A DNA stretch of 64,000 nucleotides from an uncultured Pirellulaceae bacterium (lineage in GTDB: Bacteria > Planctomycetota > Planctomycetia > Pirellulales > Pirellulaceae): positions 53,894-117,893 of the forward strand of contig CALLUY010000136.1 of NCBI GenBank assembly GCA_938010615.1, written 5' to 3'. The translations under genes and the position numbers were made by a program. A model generated the notes under the pieces. It was not told the DNA's origin. It saw nothing but the letters and a program-made list of their open reading frames with translations, and did no database searches. This document shows positions 1-8,890 of the stretch, in pieces. The first letter of the stretch is position 1, and each line of letters opens with the position of its first letter.

Positions 1-1
1 G

Positions 2-253
2 GGCATTCTGTTTGAGAAGCAAACGGTTGACTGTGTCGCTGAGGCGATGCAAACAATGGCCGATCTTCCAGATGACTTTTTTGATGCTGACGAAATTCGC
101 AAGCATGCTGAAACTTTCAGTAGAGATGTTTTTCGCGAACGGCTTACTCAAATCGTTCAATCGACGTGCGAGACTTGGAACGATGGAATCGAAATTGCGA
201 CTCCACCCTGTGATGTTTTGACAAAAGATGTTGCCAAGTCTGGAGTTTGCTAA
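2..253 (+). CDS. Glycosyltransferase (GT4-like), C-terminal end only
   Basis: The reading frame is open from the left edge and stops at TAA 251-253, so only about 83 C-terminal residues are present. The visible part reads GILFEKQTVDCVAEAM and later AETFSRDVFRERL. This pattern (G-x-L-F, a helix of Ala/Glu, then H-A-x-x-F-S-x-x-x-F) is typical of the last helices of family 4 glycosyltransferases such as mannosyl or rhamnosyl transferases. It would transfer a sugar from a nucleotide-sugar donor during polysaccharide assembly at the cytoplasmic face. The stop lies just before the chain-length gene start at 256, so it is probably the preceding gene of the same operon. The catalytic region lies outside the window and the donor sugar cannot be guessed. 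Confidence 0.7.
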   Translation, partial: GILFEKQTVDCVAEAMQTMADLPDDFFDADEIRKHAETFSRDVFRERLTQIVQSTCETWNDGIEIATPPCDVLTKDVAKSGVC

Positions 254-255
254 AC

Positions 256-1854
256 ATGTCACTACGCGACCTCGATGTCGAAGAAATTGGCAAGTCCTTT
301 TTTCGACACTGTACGAACCCCAAAGCGCTTTACGTCACGCTCATCGAGCGATGGTGGATTGTCGCATTGTGCGCGATCGTCGGGACCGCATGTGGCGTTG
401 GTGTCATCGTGACATCAGAAAAACAGTTCAGTGCAGAAGGAAAGCTGCTGGTCTATCAGAAGCTTCCTACGTTCATGGACGACGCAACAAGGGTGCTGGA
501 CCCGAAGGCCTATGACAGCCTGTTTGCGACTCATGTTCAGTTGATTGGAAGTCCACTCATCGTTGACAAAGCTGTCAAAGACTTTTCGCTTGGAGATCTC
601 GAGGAACTCGATGAGATTCATGCCGTTCACCGTGCAATCGGCGATAAGCCGCTGAGCGATTTGATTAGAGAAAACTTAAAAGTCAGACGTGCTGGGTCGG
701 GAGATTCGGCGGGTGCATTCGTGATTTCTGTCGAATTCAATCACAAAAGCGCCAAAGAGTGTCCTGAAGTAGTGAGTGCGATTTTGGAAACGTATCGCAC
801 CTACGTCAACAATTCCATGTTGGACGATCAGAACAAAGCGGTTGATCTGCTGTCCACGGTGAAGTCCCAGATTCAAGATGAAGTAAAACAGAAATCGCAA
901 GAGTATCGCGATTTCCTGAGTCAGGCTCCCGGAGTGTGGGATCGTGATACGCTAACCAACAACCATCAAAAACGTGTGGAGATTTTTGAAACGGAATTGA
1001 CCCGCTTGGAGATTCAGCAGAAGGCGGTTTCCTCGCGTATTGAGATACTGAAAAAGAAAACGCATCCCGTAACCGAGAAACCGCTTACCGATCTGGAACG
1101 GCTTGCCCTAATCGATGACTATCACTTGCCTCGTATCGAAGTACTCGTTTCGGTGCAGGGTGAAAAAGTAGCTGAGGCTTTTCAGGGTTCCTATCCTGAA
1201 CGGCAGGAAGCTGCGAGTGCTTACTACGATGACTTGCTCAAGCGACTCGTTGAGATGAACGCGGTAGCCGCGAACGTAGGCAAGAATCATCCCAAGTACA
1301 TCGACATGATGGCCGACATCAAGGTGCTCAAGGAACAGATATCTGAAAGAGAATCTCAAAGCAGCAAGGATCGTGAGCCAAATGGACTCACTGCATCGGA
1401 GCTTGTATCGGCTTACGAAGTTCTTCTGGTTGAGGAAGCACGTGACCTTGAACAAAGGATTGCGTTCGTTGAAAAAAGAATTGAATCCGAAATTGCAGCT
1501 TCCAAGAACCTTTTCAACTTCAGTATTCACGCGGCACAACTCAAGGACGAATACGATACGTCTCGGGAGCTTTCCGCAGTGCTGTTGGATAAAGTGCAAA
1601 AGCAAACCTTGCTGAGTCAGTTCGGAAGTTACGTCGCCGAGATTGTTCAGCATCCTCGCAAAGGTCAGCTAACTTGGCCGAAGAAACCAATCATTCTGGT
1701 CCTTTTCACTCTGTCTGGTTTCTTTTTCGGCTCTTTTGCCGCGTTGGGTTTGGACCTCGTTCAGTTCTCGCCGCTAGGGAACCTGTTCGGGTTTTTGCCA
1801 AATTGGCTCATTCGAAAGAATGAGTATCCGTCTGGCGGATTTCCGGCGACCTGA
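256..1854 (+). CDS. Wzz/GumC-type polysaccharide chain-length determinant
   Basis: Inner-membrane co-polymerase expected to set polysaccharide chain length with the polymerase and the export channel. The protein has about 532 residues from ATG 256. A TTG at 247 would overlap the upstream stop and is less likely. There is an N-terminal membrane helix near residues 35-55 (WWIVALCAIVGTACGVGVIV). A long periplasmic, Glu/Lys-rich coiled-coil stretch follows. A second helix lies near the C-terminus (ILVLFTLSGFFFGSFAALGL) followed by a short cytoplasmic tail. This two-helix topology with a long helical middle is the Wzz/GumC plan. No Walker A motif or tyrosine-rich tail follows, so the BY-kinase domain often fused in such proteins is absent. 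The next gene starts two bases after the stop, which indicates an operon. Confidence 0.85.
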   Translation: MSLRDLDVEEIGKSFFRHCTNPKALYVTLIERWWIVALCAIVGTACGVGVIVTSEKQFSAEGKLLVYQKLPTFMDDATRVLDPKAYDSLFATHVQLIGSPLIVDKAVKDFSLGDLEELDEIHAVHRAIGDKPLSDLIRENLKVRRAGSGDSAGAFVISVEFNHKSAKECPEVVSAILETYRTYVNNSMLDDQNKAVDLLSTVKSQIQDEVKQKSQEYRDFLSQAPGVWDRDTLTNNHQKRVEIFETELTRLEIQQKAVSSRIEILKKKTHPVTEKPLTDLERLALIDDYHLPRIEVLVSVQGEKVAEAFQGSYPERQEAASAYYDDLLKRLVEMNAVAANVGKNHPKYIDMMADIKVLKEQISERESQSSKDREPNGLTASELVSAYEVLLVEEARDLEQRIAFVEKRIESEIAASKNLFNFSIHAAQLKDEYDTSRELSAVLLDKVQKQTLLSQFGSYVAEIVQHPRKGQLTWPKKPIILVLFTLSGFFFGSFAALGLDLVQFSPLGNLFGFLPNWLIRKNEYPSGGFPAT

Positions 1855-1856
1855 TC

Positions 1857-3209
1857 ATGAGTGACTCAGCCACACACCCAAATGCAATTCATCGACGTAC
1901 CGGCGTCGCTGGTAGGATCGATCAATTCATCGCCACTGCCATCGCGATTCCGTGGTGGTTTTACCTTGTCGGGGCCTATGGATTTTTGATCCCTGTCGTC
2001 GCAATGAATCTACCTGGGGTCGGAGGTCTTGGCGCGGCCGACCTGCTGATGCCCATCGGCGGATTGGTGATTTTTTCGCTTCGCCGAACGGGCAAAATTC
2101 AGACCGCACATATTGCGTTGGCTCTGTTTAGTTTCGCGGCTTTGATTTCGTTGACGCAGATCGATGTTTTCAGGCCCTTGGTTGATTGTACGATTCGTTG
2201 GGTCCGACTCTTTGGGATTCTGATTCCATTTTACTTTTGCCTGTTCATACCGGTGAACGACAAAGTGTTGAAGTGCGCATTGAGAGCGTGGATGATTGGC
2301 GGGCTCACGGCGATTGCTATCGGAATCGTAATTCATATATTGCAAATCGAAGTCAGAGCGGGTCAGCAACGTCTTTGGATGAATGGCTGTTCCATGTTGC
2401 GAGCTGGCGGACTAATCGGCAACTCGGGCGCGTTTGGGCATATGACTTCCACATGGGCTGTCATCACAGCGACCTATTTTCTTTCGGTTTCAAAACTCAA
2501 GATTCGATATCTGATCGCTGGCGGTGCCGTGATGATGTTTTTCTACGTGATCTACATTTCGTCATCGCGAGCGGCATTGATGCACCTGTTTGCCGCTGGC
2601 GGAGTGTTCTGCGTTCTATGGCGTGTTCCCAAAGTGCTCAATCAATGGTTGGTGCTAGGAACAGTATTTGGCGCTTTGGCGATTGTGTTTGCTGTTTGTC
2701 TTTCACAATGCCTGCCAAGTAGCGGCTCAGGCGGTGGTCGATCCAACGCCTTCGAAACCAATATGAAACGCTTCATTCCCGGTTACGGTGGAACAAGCAC
2801 CAGCGAGTTCACATCGAACCGGGCTGACAACTGGCCTGAATACATCTCGATGATGAATGAGAAAGCGCTTACTGGGTGGGGCTACAAGATGGGGGTTCGC
2901 CTTCACGAAGAGTCGCCAGACAATTCGTATCTGTCAGTGATGCTTGAAACGGGCGCGCTCGGATTTCTTTGTATGTCAATGTTTGTCGTGTCGGTTTTCT
3001 ACCGATTGTTTATGCGTTACTACGCGGGTGATCCATATGCGATCATTATGATCTCTGTTTGCGTGGGTCAACTTGCCAATTGCATGACATCGGACATCTA
3101 CACTTTCTGGATTACCATGCCAGTCGTGTTTATGTTGCTTGGTCTTGTGACACAGCGCAGTTGCGAAAGTCAAACTGCGCCACCTGTTGCCGCACAACAG
3201 ATCGCATAA
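1857..3209 (+). CDS. O-antigen polymerase/ligase-like membrane protein (Wzy family)
   Basis: Predicted integral membrane protein of 450 residues that would polymerise lipid-linked oligosaccharide repeats or ligate glycan at the periplasmic face. Many hydrophobic helices are visible from residue 30 to 430. A large hydrophilic loop lies around residues 285-355. It ends in the family-like motif of a tryptophan-rich segment, then GWGYKMG, then SPDNSYLSVMLETGALGF, the D/H-N-x-Y-L...E-x-G-x-x-G pattern of O-antigen ligase family members. It starts two bases after the wzz-like stop and is clearly co-transcribed with it. The export lipoprotein gene converges on it from the other strand. Polymerase rather than ligase is inferred from the presence of wzz, wzx and wza homologues nearby. 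Confidence 0.8.
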   Translation: MSDSATHPNAIHRRTGVAGRIDQFIATAIAIPWWFYLVGAYGFLIPVVAMNLPGVGGLGAADLLMPIGGLVIFSLRRTGKIQTAHIALALFSFAALISLTQIDVFRPLVDCTIRWVRLFGILIPFYFCLFIPVNDKVLKCALRAWMIGGLTAIAIGIVIHILQIEVRAGQQRLWMNGCSMLRAGGLIGNSGAFGHMTSTWAVITATYFLSVSKLKIRYLIAGGAVMMFFYVIYISSSRAALMHLFAAGGVFCVLWRVPKVLNQWLVLGTVFGALAIVFAVCLSQCLPSSGSGGGRSNAFETNMKRFIPGYGGTSTSEFTSNRADNWPEYISMMNEKALTGWGYKMGVRLHEESPDNSYLSVMLETGALGFLCMSMFVVSVFYRLFMRYYAGDPYAIIMISVCVGQLANCMTSDIYTFWITMPVVFMLLGLVTQRSCESQTAPPVAAQQIA

Positions 3210-3233
3210 AGCTTCGAAGACTCTGTCGTGATC

Positions 3234-4544
3234 TTAGGGGATGACTGCCGCTCCACCAGTCGCACCGTAGACCCGCGAGATGGTGTAGTTCAAGTTGAAC
3301 AGATTCAGTGCAACATTCCCGATCGCTTCGCCCGGTTTGAATTTGAGAATGATCAGGTCACCTTTTGCGATCGTCACTCTTTCGCGGGGATCATCGAGGC
3401 ATTTTCTGAGGTCAACTCGAATCTTGATTTGCTTGTCCGCTGTAAGCCTCCGAACAATCACGACTTCTGTGGGCGGGAGCAAGCCTTTGCCGCCCCCTGC
3501 GTAGTATGGCGCTTTCACTCCGGACGCGGGCCCGAAGTTTGGTCCAGTCGACATTGCGATTGCTTCGAGGATGTCCAGATCGCGATCACGGGGAAGCGGA
3601 AAGCGTCCTGATGGAAGCATGCCACCGGTCATGAATGTGTCGCCATCGCGCTGCGGCAGGAACACGACGTCACCATCACCGAGAACGACATCTTTCTGGC
3701 GGAAAGGGAGCTCTTGGCCGAGTGGCTGCGTCAATGGAATTCGAACAAGGTGTGAGTTTTCTTTTGGGATCATCATCGGAACTTGTCCCTCAAGTTTTTT
3801 GATCATCGGGACACAGACCTGCTTGAGTTCGTCTTCCTTGACGCCCTTCATGATCCAGACTTCATTTTTCGCATCGATGCCCGGGACACCTCCGGTCTGG
3901 AGTAACGCCGTCAATACGCTGCATTCTTTAGGCTCGAGATAAAGTGTTGTACCCGCCCATCGTTTTGAAATGTCAAACTCGATGGTCTTTGCCAAGCCGG
4001 GCACGTTGTAACGTGTATCCTGCCGAACGACGTAGATCCGGTAAAACTTGGGAGTGATCAATGAAACGGTGACGTTGCTGCGTCCTGCTTGCACAAGACC
4101 GCTTTTCCCAACGTATTCGGCTGAGATCAAGTCGCGAACTGCCGGAAGCGAAAGCCCATCGACAAAAAGTGGATCAATGTAAGGAAGGTGAATGGTCCCG
4201 TCTGCTTCGACTTTGACAGGATGCCCAACGAATGGTTCGATCGGCGCGTTCTTGGTTCTGAAGGAAGGATAAGCGACCTGAGGGAGCTCTTCTCGATCTC
4301 CAAGCACATCTGCAATGTAGATTCCAAGAACATCTCCGGTGGCAACCGTATGCTCCTGATCGATTGGTGCTCCAAGGAATCGATGGTCAATTTGAACAAG
4401 ACTTGATCTTGATTCCGCGACGGCATCTAGCGGAAGGTCCAGCGGCCGAATCGAATTCTTCGTAATCGTTGTGCAGCCGACTTGCGCGCACACCAATAGC
4501 GCAAAAGTGAATGCAGCAACGGTACGACCAAAACGAGTGAGCAT
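3234..4544 (-). CDS. Polysaccharide export outer-membrane lipoprotein (Wza family)
   Basis: Outer-membrane export channel component, 436 residues. The N-terminus has a hydrophobic signal and a lipobox (AQVGC) with the lipid-modified cysteine at residue 24. A poly-export domain follows: GDVLGIYIADVLG, then VKVEADGTIHLPYIDPLFVDGLSL, here shown only in part as VEADGTIHLPYIDPL. Later beta-grasp (SLBB-like) segments contain GDGDVVFLPQR and KGDLIILKFKPGE. It lies convergent to the polymerase gene and divergent from the sugar transferase gene, so it has its own promoter within the polysaccharide locus. The protein would pair with the Wzz-like protein to export the polymer. The orientation opposite to the rest of the locus is unusual but not unique. 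Confidence 0.85.
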   Translation of the reverse strand: MLTRFGRTVAAFTFALLVCAQVGCTTITKNSIRPLDLPLDAVAESRSSLVQIDHRFLGAPIDQEHTVATGDVLGIYIADVLGDREELPQVAYPSFRTKNAPIEPFVGHPVKVEADGTIHLPYIDPLFVDGLSLPAVRDLISAEYVGKSGLVQAGRSNVTVSLITPKFYRIYVVRQDTRYNVPGLAKTIEFDISKRWAGTTLYLEPKECSVLTALLQTGGVPGIDAKNEVWIMKGVKEDELKQVCVPMIKKLEGQVPMMIPKENSHLVRIPLTQPLGQELPFRQKDVVLGDGDVVFLPQRDGDTFMTGGMLPSGRFPLPRDRDLDILEAIAMSTGPNFGPASGVKAPYYAGGGKGLLPPTEVVIVRRLTADKQIKIRVDLRKCLDDPRERVTIAKGDLIILKFKPGEAIGNVALNLFNLNYTISRVYGATGGAAVIP

Positions 4545-4912
4545 GTACGGACGCTAGGAAAGCTAAGAACGGTGAAGGCAATGCGCTATTTCAATAGAAG
4601 TTTTCGAAACTCGCGTCAATACCGACCCTTCTCCCGACCGTTCTCGATGCTGATGCGTTCCGCTCGCCACAAGCTAATTGCGCGTATGGATAGCTCCGAA
4701 GTGTGTTGCGATAAGGCATCATTGTTCGCAAATGCAGCAAACGACTGTTGTCGTCGCCGCTGTTGAAACATTCCTTCTGGTTAATTGAGAAAGCGGGTTA
4801 TCAAGAATTTGACATCGTTGCTGACCGACATAGGTTTCCGATGAGTCATGAGCTGTCGTGATTCCTCTTTGCTTATGAATCATTGTTCAACGCAGCTATC
4901 GCTGGCGATCCT
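4545..4912. other. Divergent intergenic region between wza-like and sugar transferase genes
   Basis: About 370 bases separate the two divergent polysaccharide genes. One promoter-like pair on the plus strand (4809-4836) is listed separately. Short open frames here have no family character and no Shine-Dalgarno sequence. The region must hold the start signals for both directions. No clear operator palindrome was recognised. Confidence 0.5.
4809..4836 (+). promoter_or_regulatory. Candidate sigma-70-type promoter for the sugar transferase gene
   Basis: TTGACA at 4809-4814 is a perfect -35 match. After a 16-base spacer comes TAGGTT at 4831-4836, a moderate -10 match. It points at the sugar transferase start about 75 bases downstream. 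The call is by eye only, and the house-keeping sigma consensus of planctomycetes is assumed to be similar to that of other bacteria. Confidence 0.4.
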
Positions 4913-6364
4913 ATGTCATCCAACGTTACGTTTTCAAAGTCTTCGACCGCTAGCGAACTGATTGGTAGCAGTCGCACGGGCCAAGCAAGTTACATGACTC
5001 AATTCGTCCGGACTGGCGCTCCGTTGGTGCTAATGGATGTGGTCGGCTATCTGGTGAGCTTGTTGATTGCGTCGACGATCGCGTTGTATTTTGGAGCGGC
5101 GCCCACAGCCCCTTCACTTGTCATGTCTCTTGCCTTGATTGTCGGCTCGCTCGCCATGTTTGCGGCGCTAGGTCTGTATTCGGGAATGGGCATGCACCCG
5201 ATCTTTGAGTTTCGTCAATGTATGCTCGGAGTCTGCCTTTCGTTCGTGTTTATCGCCGGCGTTTCCATTCAGACAGGAAACGCGATGGCAATTCTATTTT
5301 CGTTTCCAATCATGTTAGCCGTGGTGCCGGTCGTTCGATCAACGACTCGACACATCTTTGCGAAACGTTCATGGTGGGGAATCAACTGTGTCGTTCTCGC
5401 ATGCGATAAACGTGTCAAAACGCTGTTTGGCAACCATCTGAAAAACATTCCAGCGGGTTTACGCCCAGTAGGCTTCCTGCAGGACGAGGTTCCGAACTCG
5501 ATAAGCGACGAACTGAAATCCTTTCACTTGGGAACCGATAAAGATGCCCATCGAGTGATGCTTCAGAAAGGCGCCTACGTTGCTTTGCTACATCGTCGAG
5601 GCCGTCCGGATCACGAAATTGCGGAATACGTCAAACAGAATTTGTCACAGTTTTACCGCGTCATTATTGTTCCAGATGATGAGCGATTACCATCTCTTTG
5701 GGCGATGGGCCAAAACAGTGGAATCATGCTCGAAGACAAATTGCTTCAGCCTGGATCACAGATTGTTAAACGCACTGCAGGTCTTCTGATTTCAATCACC
5801 GCTTTGATTGTTGGCATGCCGTTGTTTCTGTTGATTGCTGCTTGGCTCAAAATCACTTCGCCTGGTCCACTGTTTTATGGTCACGAGCGGATCGGAAAAA
5901 ATGGCCGCCGCTTCAAAGCGTGGAAGTTCCGTTCTATGTGTGTCAACGCCGATCAGGTTTTGGAAGAAACGCTTGCGAAGAATCCGGAAATGCGAGCCGA
6001 GTGGGAAGCAACGCAAAAACTTCAGAACGACCCACGCGTTTCGTCTGCCGGACGATTTTTACGGAAGACAAGTCTCGATGAGCTTCCGCAGCTTTGGAAT
6101 GTCATTCGAGGCGAAATGGCTTTGGTTGGACCGCGGCCGATTGTTGCCAATGAAGTTGAAAAGTACGACGACAAGTTTGAAACGTATCTTCGGGTCACGC
6201 CAGGCGTTACCGGATTTTGGCAAGTTTCAGGACGCAATCTGACTTCCTACGAAAAACGCGTCGAGTTGGACGACTACTACGTACGCAACTGGTCACTCTG
6301 GTTCGATCTCTATATTCTTGGCCGAACGATCAAGACCGTCCTTTTCCGAGAGGGCGCGTTCTAG
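4913..6364 (+). CDS. Initiating sugar transferase (WcaJ / polyprenyl-phosphate glycosyl-1-phosphate transferase)
   Basis: Membrane enzyme that starts repeat-unit synthesis by moving a hexose-1-phosphate from a nucleotide sugar to undecaprenyl phosphate. The product is 483 residues from ATG 4913; a TTG at 4883 would add ten residues. The N-terminal half has several membrane helices and a CoA-binding-like middle domain. The C-terminal bacterial sugar transferase domain starts after the helix near residues 290-310. It shows [45 protein letters not shown] and [12 protein letters not shown], all signature blocks of the family. It is followed after ten bases by the flippase gene. The overall layout is that of WcaJ/ExoY-type enzymes with the extended N-terminus; the sugar specificity is not readable. 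Confidence 0.92.
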   Translation: MSSNVTFSKSSTASELIGSSRTGQASYMTQFVRTGAPLVLMDVVGYLVSLLIASTIALYFGAAPTAPSLVMSLALIVGSLAMFAALGLYSGMGMHPIFEFRQCMLGVCLSFVFIAGVSIQTGNAMAILFSFPIMLAVVPVVRSTTRHIFAKRSWWGINCVVLACDKRVKTLFGNHLKNIPAGLRPVGFLQDEVPNSISDELKSFHLGTDKDAHRVMLQKGAYVALLHRRGRPDHEIAEYVKQNLSQFYRVIIVPDDERLPSLWAMGQNSGIMLEDKLLQPGSQIVKRTAGLLISITALIVGMPLFLLIAAWLKITSPGPLFYGHERIGKNGRRFKAWKFRSMCVNADQVLEETLAKNPEMRAEWEATQKLQNDPRVSSAGRFLRKTSLDELPQLWNVIRGEMALVGPRPIVANEVEKYDDKFETYLRVTPGVTGFWQVSGRNLTSYEKRVELDDYYVRNWSLWFDLYILGRTIKTVLFREGAF

Positions 6365-6374
6365 CGTTGTTCAA

Positions 6375-7790
6375 TTGAGTAACACAGTCTCTCCATCAAT
6401 TTTGAAACGGTTTTCTGCCAGCGCACTGAGTGCGTTGCTGTCGAGAGTTCTTGCGTTTGTTTCCATCATTGGATTCAACGCAGTTCTGGCTCGAAGCCTC
6501 GCACCGGCTGACTTCGGGCTGTTCGCATTGTTGTTTTCATTTGCGACACTCACGTCGCTGCTGACAAGCTGCGGAATGAATCGCGCGTTGGTGAAAGTCA
6601 TTGCGGGCGAATCATCGCTCGATTCAAAGACACTCCGCCAAGTCGTCAATCTTGGGATCACGACTTCAGTCGTCGCTGGCCTGACGGTCGGGGTGATTGC
6701 ATTTTTCATTGGCTCGAACTTCCTTCCGGTTGAAGGACAGTCTCAGTGGGTCATTGCAAGCGTGTTCGGCGGAATTGTTTTGGTGCGTGGTTTGCACTTC
6801 GTGCTGGCTGAAACGACCCGCGGATTTCATGAGGCGAACTGGGCTAACTTTTTCGGTGGCCCCGCAGGAGGACCATTCCCGCACACTGTTTTTCTCGTGG
6901 CACTGATCGCAGCTTGGCTGATGACGGGCAGTGTTTCCCTAACCACTGTTTTGGTTATTTATCTTTGTTGCTTCACAGTCACATTGCCACCGCTATTTTT
7001 CAAGCTCAGGTCGCTTACGGAAACGGTTGCGAACGAGATGCAGCTTTCTGGTGCTGATCGTTCTACGAAAGAAGGATTCGCCGTTGGGTCGATATGGATT
7101 CTGGCGATTCCGTTGATGCTGACGCAAACGTTTGGGCTGACGCTTTCACAAGCAGATATTTGGTTGGCCGGCGCAATGGTTTTGCCGGCTTCGATTGCGA
7201 TCTACTGTGCGGCTCAACGGATGCTGAGTTTTCTTACCGTTCCTTTGCAGATCTCTGGGACGGCGATCGTTTCGTTTATCCCTGAGCTCCTTGCGAAAAA
7301 CAAAAAGAAACAACTTCAGGAAATGGTCGGGCTGGCGACATTTGCCTCCGGAATTCCTGGCCTGATGATCGGGGCGGTTCTGCTGGCTTTCCCAAGCACG
7401 ATTCTGTCGTTTATTTTCGGCGAGTACTTCGCTCAAGCCGCGCCGATCCTGCAGATACTTGTTGCCGGGCAAATGATCAGCGTATTGACGGGACCGTGTG
7501 AGATCATGCTGATGATGGCCGGACACCAGAACAAAACATTGGTTGTCAATGTCGTAGCTGCGATTGCGATCTTTGTCTTAGGTCCTGTTGGCATTATCTC
7601 AGGAGGAATCTTGGGACTCGCAATCGCGATGAGCACCGTTACGGCTTCTCAGAATATTTTTAATTGGTGGATGACGAAGAAACTCGTCGGCATCGGCACC
7701 CACTTTGACTTCAAGTACGCCTCGCAACTGTTGGCTCAAGTCCGACAGCGAGTGCTTTCTCAGAATGGACCTTTCAATGTCACATCGTGA
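6375..7790 (+). CDS. Polysaccharide flippase (Wzx/MATE-like oligosaccharide exporter)
   Basis: Membrane protein of about 471 residues expected to flip undecaprenyl-linked repeat units to the periplasm. About twelve to fourteen hydrophobic helices are visible. The N-terminal block VLAFVSIIGFNAVLARSLAP-(x)-DFGLF is the usual start of the polysaccharide biosynthesis (RfbX/Wzx) family. The frame is open upstream into the sugar transferase gene. TTG 6375 gives MSNTVSPSILKRF just before the first helix and avoids overlap, so it is preferred. The sulfotransferase start at 7777 overlaps the end of this gene by 14 bases, suggesting translational coupling. Confidence 0.85.
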   Translation: MSNTVSPSILKRFSASALSALLSRVLAFVSIIGFNAVLARSLAPADFGLFALLFSFATLTSLLTSCGMNRALVKVIAGESSLDSKTLRQVVNLGITTSVVAGLTVGVIAFFIGSNFLPVEGQSQWVIASVFGGIVLVRGLHFVLAETTRGFHEANWANFFGGPAGGPFPHTVFLVALIAAWLMTGSVSLTTVLVIYLCCFTVTLPPLFFKLRSLTETVANEMQLSGADRSTKEGFAVGSIWILAIPLMLTQTFGLTLSQADIWLAGAMVLPASIAIYCAAQRMLSFLTVPLQISGTAIVSFIPELLAKNKKKQLQEMVGLATFASGIPGLMIGAVLLAFPSTILSFIFGEYFAQAAPILQILVAGQMISVLTGPCEIMLMMAGHQNKTLVVNVVAAIAIFVLGPVGIISGGILGLAIAMSTVTASQNIFNWWMTKKLVGIGTHFDFKYASQLLAQVRQRVLSQNGPFNVTS

Positions 7791-8802
7791 ATCAATCAAA
7801 CCAAACACGTTCATCATTGGCGCTCCGAAGTGTGGCACCAGTGCGATGGCGCATTATCTTAATTTCCATCCAAACGTTTTTCTTTGCAAACCCAAAGAAC
7901 CGTTTTTCTGGAGTGAAGATTATCCCGGGCTTCGGCGAATTCATCAGATCACAAACGAAGAGCGTTATCTAAAACTTTTCCGCGATGCGACGGAGCAACA
8001 CAGCGTCGTTTGCGAAGGTTCCACAAACTATCTTGCTTCGAAAGTCGCCGTTGAAAAGATCTTGGCATTCAATCCGGATGCCCGGTTCTTGGTCATGCTT
8101 CGAAATCCTGTGGACGTTGTTCACGCGTTTCATTCGGAAGTCAGCTTTAGCGGTATCGAGAACGAACCAGATTTTGCGAAAGCCTGGAAACTGCAAGACG
8201 AGCGTTTGGCGGGAAGGTCGCTTCCCGCGAACTGCGCAGCACCTCAGTTTTTGCAATATCGCGATGTCGCAAGCTATGCTCCGCAGCTCGAACGCTTCTT
8301 CGATCTGGTTCCCGCGAGCAATCGTGAGGTCATTATTTTTGATGACTTTGCAGCTGACAACGCCAAGGTCTTTGCAGAGACACTACAGTTCCTTGGGCTC
8401 ACTGATTTCGAAATGGAGTCTTTCGAAAAAGTGAACGCGTCTCACGGACATAAGTTTCCGATGTTCTCGAAACTCGTTCTCGATCCGCCGGCGCCTTTAA
8501 AAGGCCTCGTTGAGACCGCTCGGTATGCTGCGCGTCAATTTAAGGGCGGTTGGGTGGACCAAGCTAAACATTGGTTCAGGAAACCAACTCGACGCAAGCC
8601 ACTATCCGCTGAATTTCGAGACGAGTTGTGTGACTTTTTTGCGGACGACATTGAGCGAACTTCAATGATTCTGAATCGAGAGCTAAGCACTTGGACCAAC
8701 TCGAAGGCGGCTGACGAAAAAAGTCTGCCCAAAGAGGACTCAAATGAGGCCACGGATTCTCAGTCGTCAACTCTCGAGAGAAAACTCGTCGAAGCGAAAT
8801 AG
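7777..8802 (+). CDS. PAPS-dependent sulfotransferase
   Basis: Predicted to move a sulfate group from PAPS to a sugar hydroxyl, here probably the exopolysaccharide repeat or a related glycan. The 5'-phosphosulfate loop is clear near the N-terminus (FIIGAPKCGTSAMAHYL). The 3'-phosphate-binding region appears as FLVMLRNPVDVVHAFHSE around residue 110. The protein has about 341 residues from ATG 7777; an in-frame ATG at 7765 is an alternative start. It overlaps the flippase gene by 14 bases and precedes a glycosyltransferase gene, so a role in decorating the same polymer is likely. Sulfated surface glycans are plausible for a marine planctomycete, but the acceptor is unknown. The C-terminal 40 residues are charged and probably disordered. 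Confidence 0.85.
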   Translation: MSHRESIKPNTFIIGAPKCGTSAMAHYLNFHPNVFLCKPKEPFFWSEDYPGLRRIHQITNEERYLKLFRDATEQHSVVCEGSTNYLASKVAVEKILAFNPDARFLVMLRNPVDVVHAFHSEVSFSGIENEPDFAKAWKLQDERLAGRSLPANCAAPQFLQYRDVASYAPQLERFFDLVPASNREVIIFDDFAADNAKVFAETLQFLGLTDFEMESFEKVNASHGHKFPMFSKLVLDPPAPLKGLVETARYAARQFKGGWVDQAKHWFRKPTRRKPLSAEFRDELCDFFADDIERTSMILNRELSTWTNSKAADEKSLPKEDSNEATDSQSSTLERKLVEAK

Positions 8803-8830
8803 GTTTCGACAAAGAGATCAAGCAATTGCA

Positions 8831-8864
8831 GCTCTCGCCAGCTCACTTATTAGCTGACGCGAGC
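8831..8864. repeat. Intergenic inverted repeat after the sulfotransferase gene
   Basis: Arms at 8831-8843 and 8852-8864 can pair at 11 of 13 positions around an 8-base loop. There is no T-run, so it is not a canonical terminator. It may shape the mRNA between the two polysaccharide genes. Confidence 0.4.
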
Positions 8865-8890
8865 CAGCAAATTCAGATTAGGACAGAAAA

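Noticed and set aside
4572..4766. 64-codon open frame in the divergent gap of the polysaccharide locus
   Set aside because: Arg/Cys-rich translation without a fold pattern and no Shine-Dalgarno sequence.
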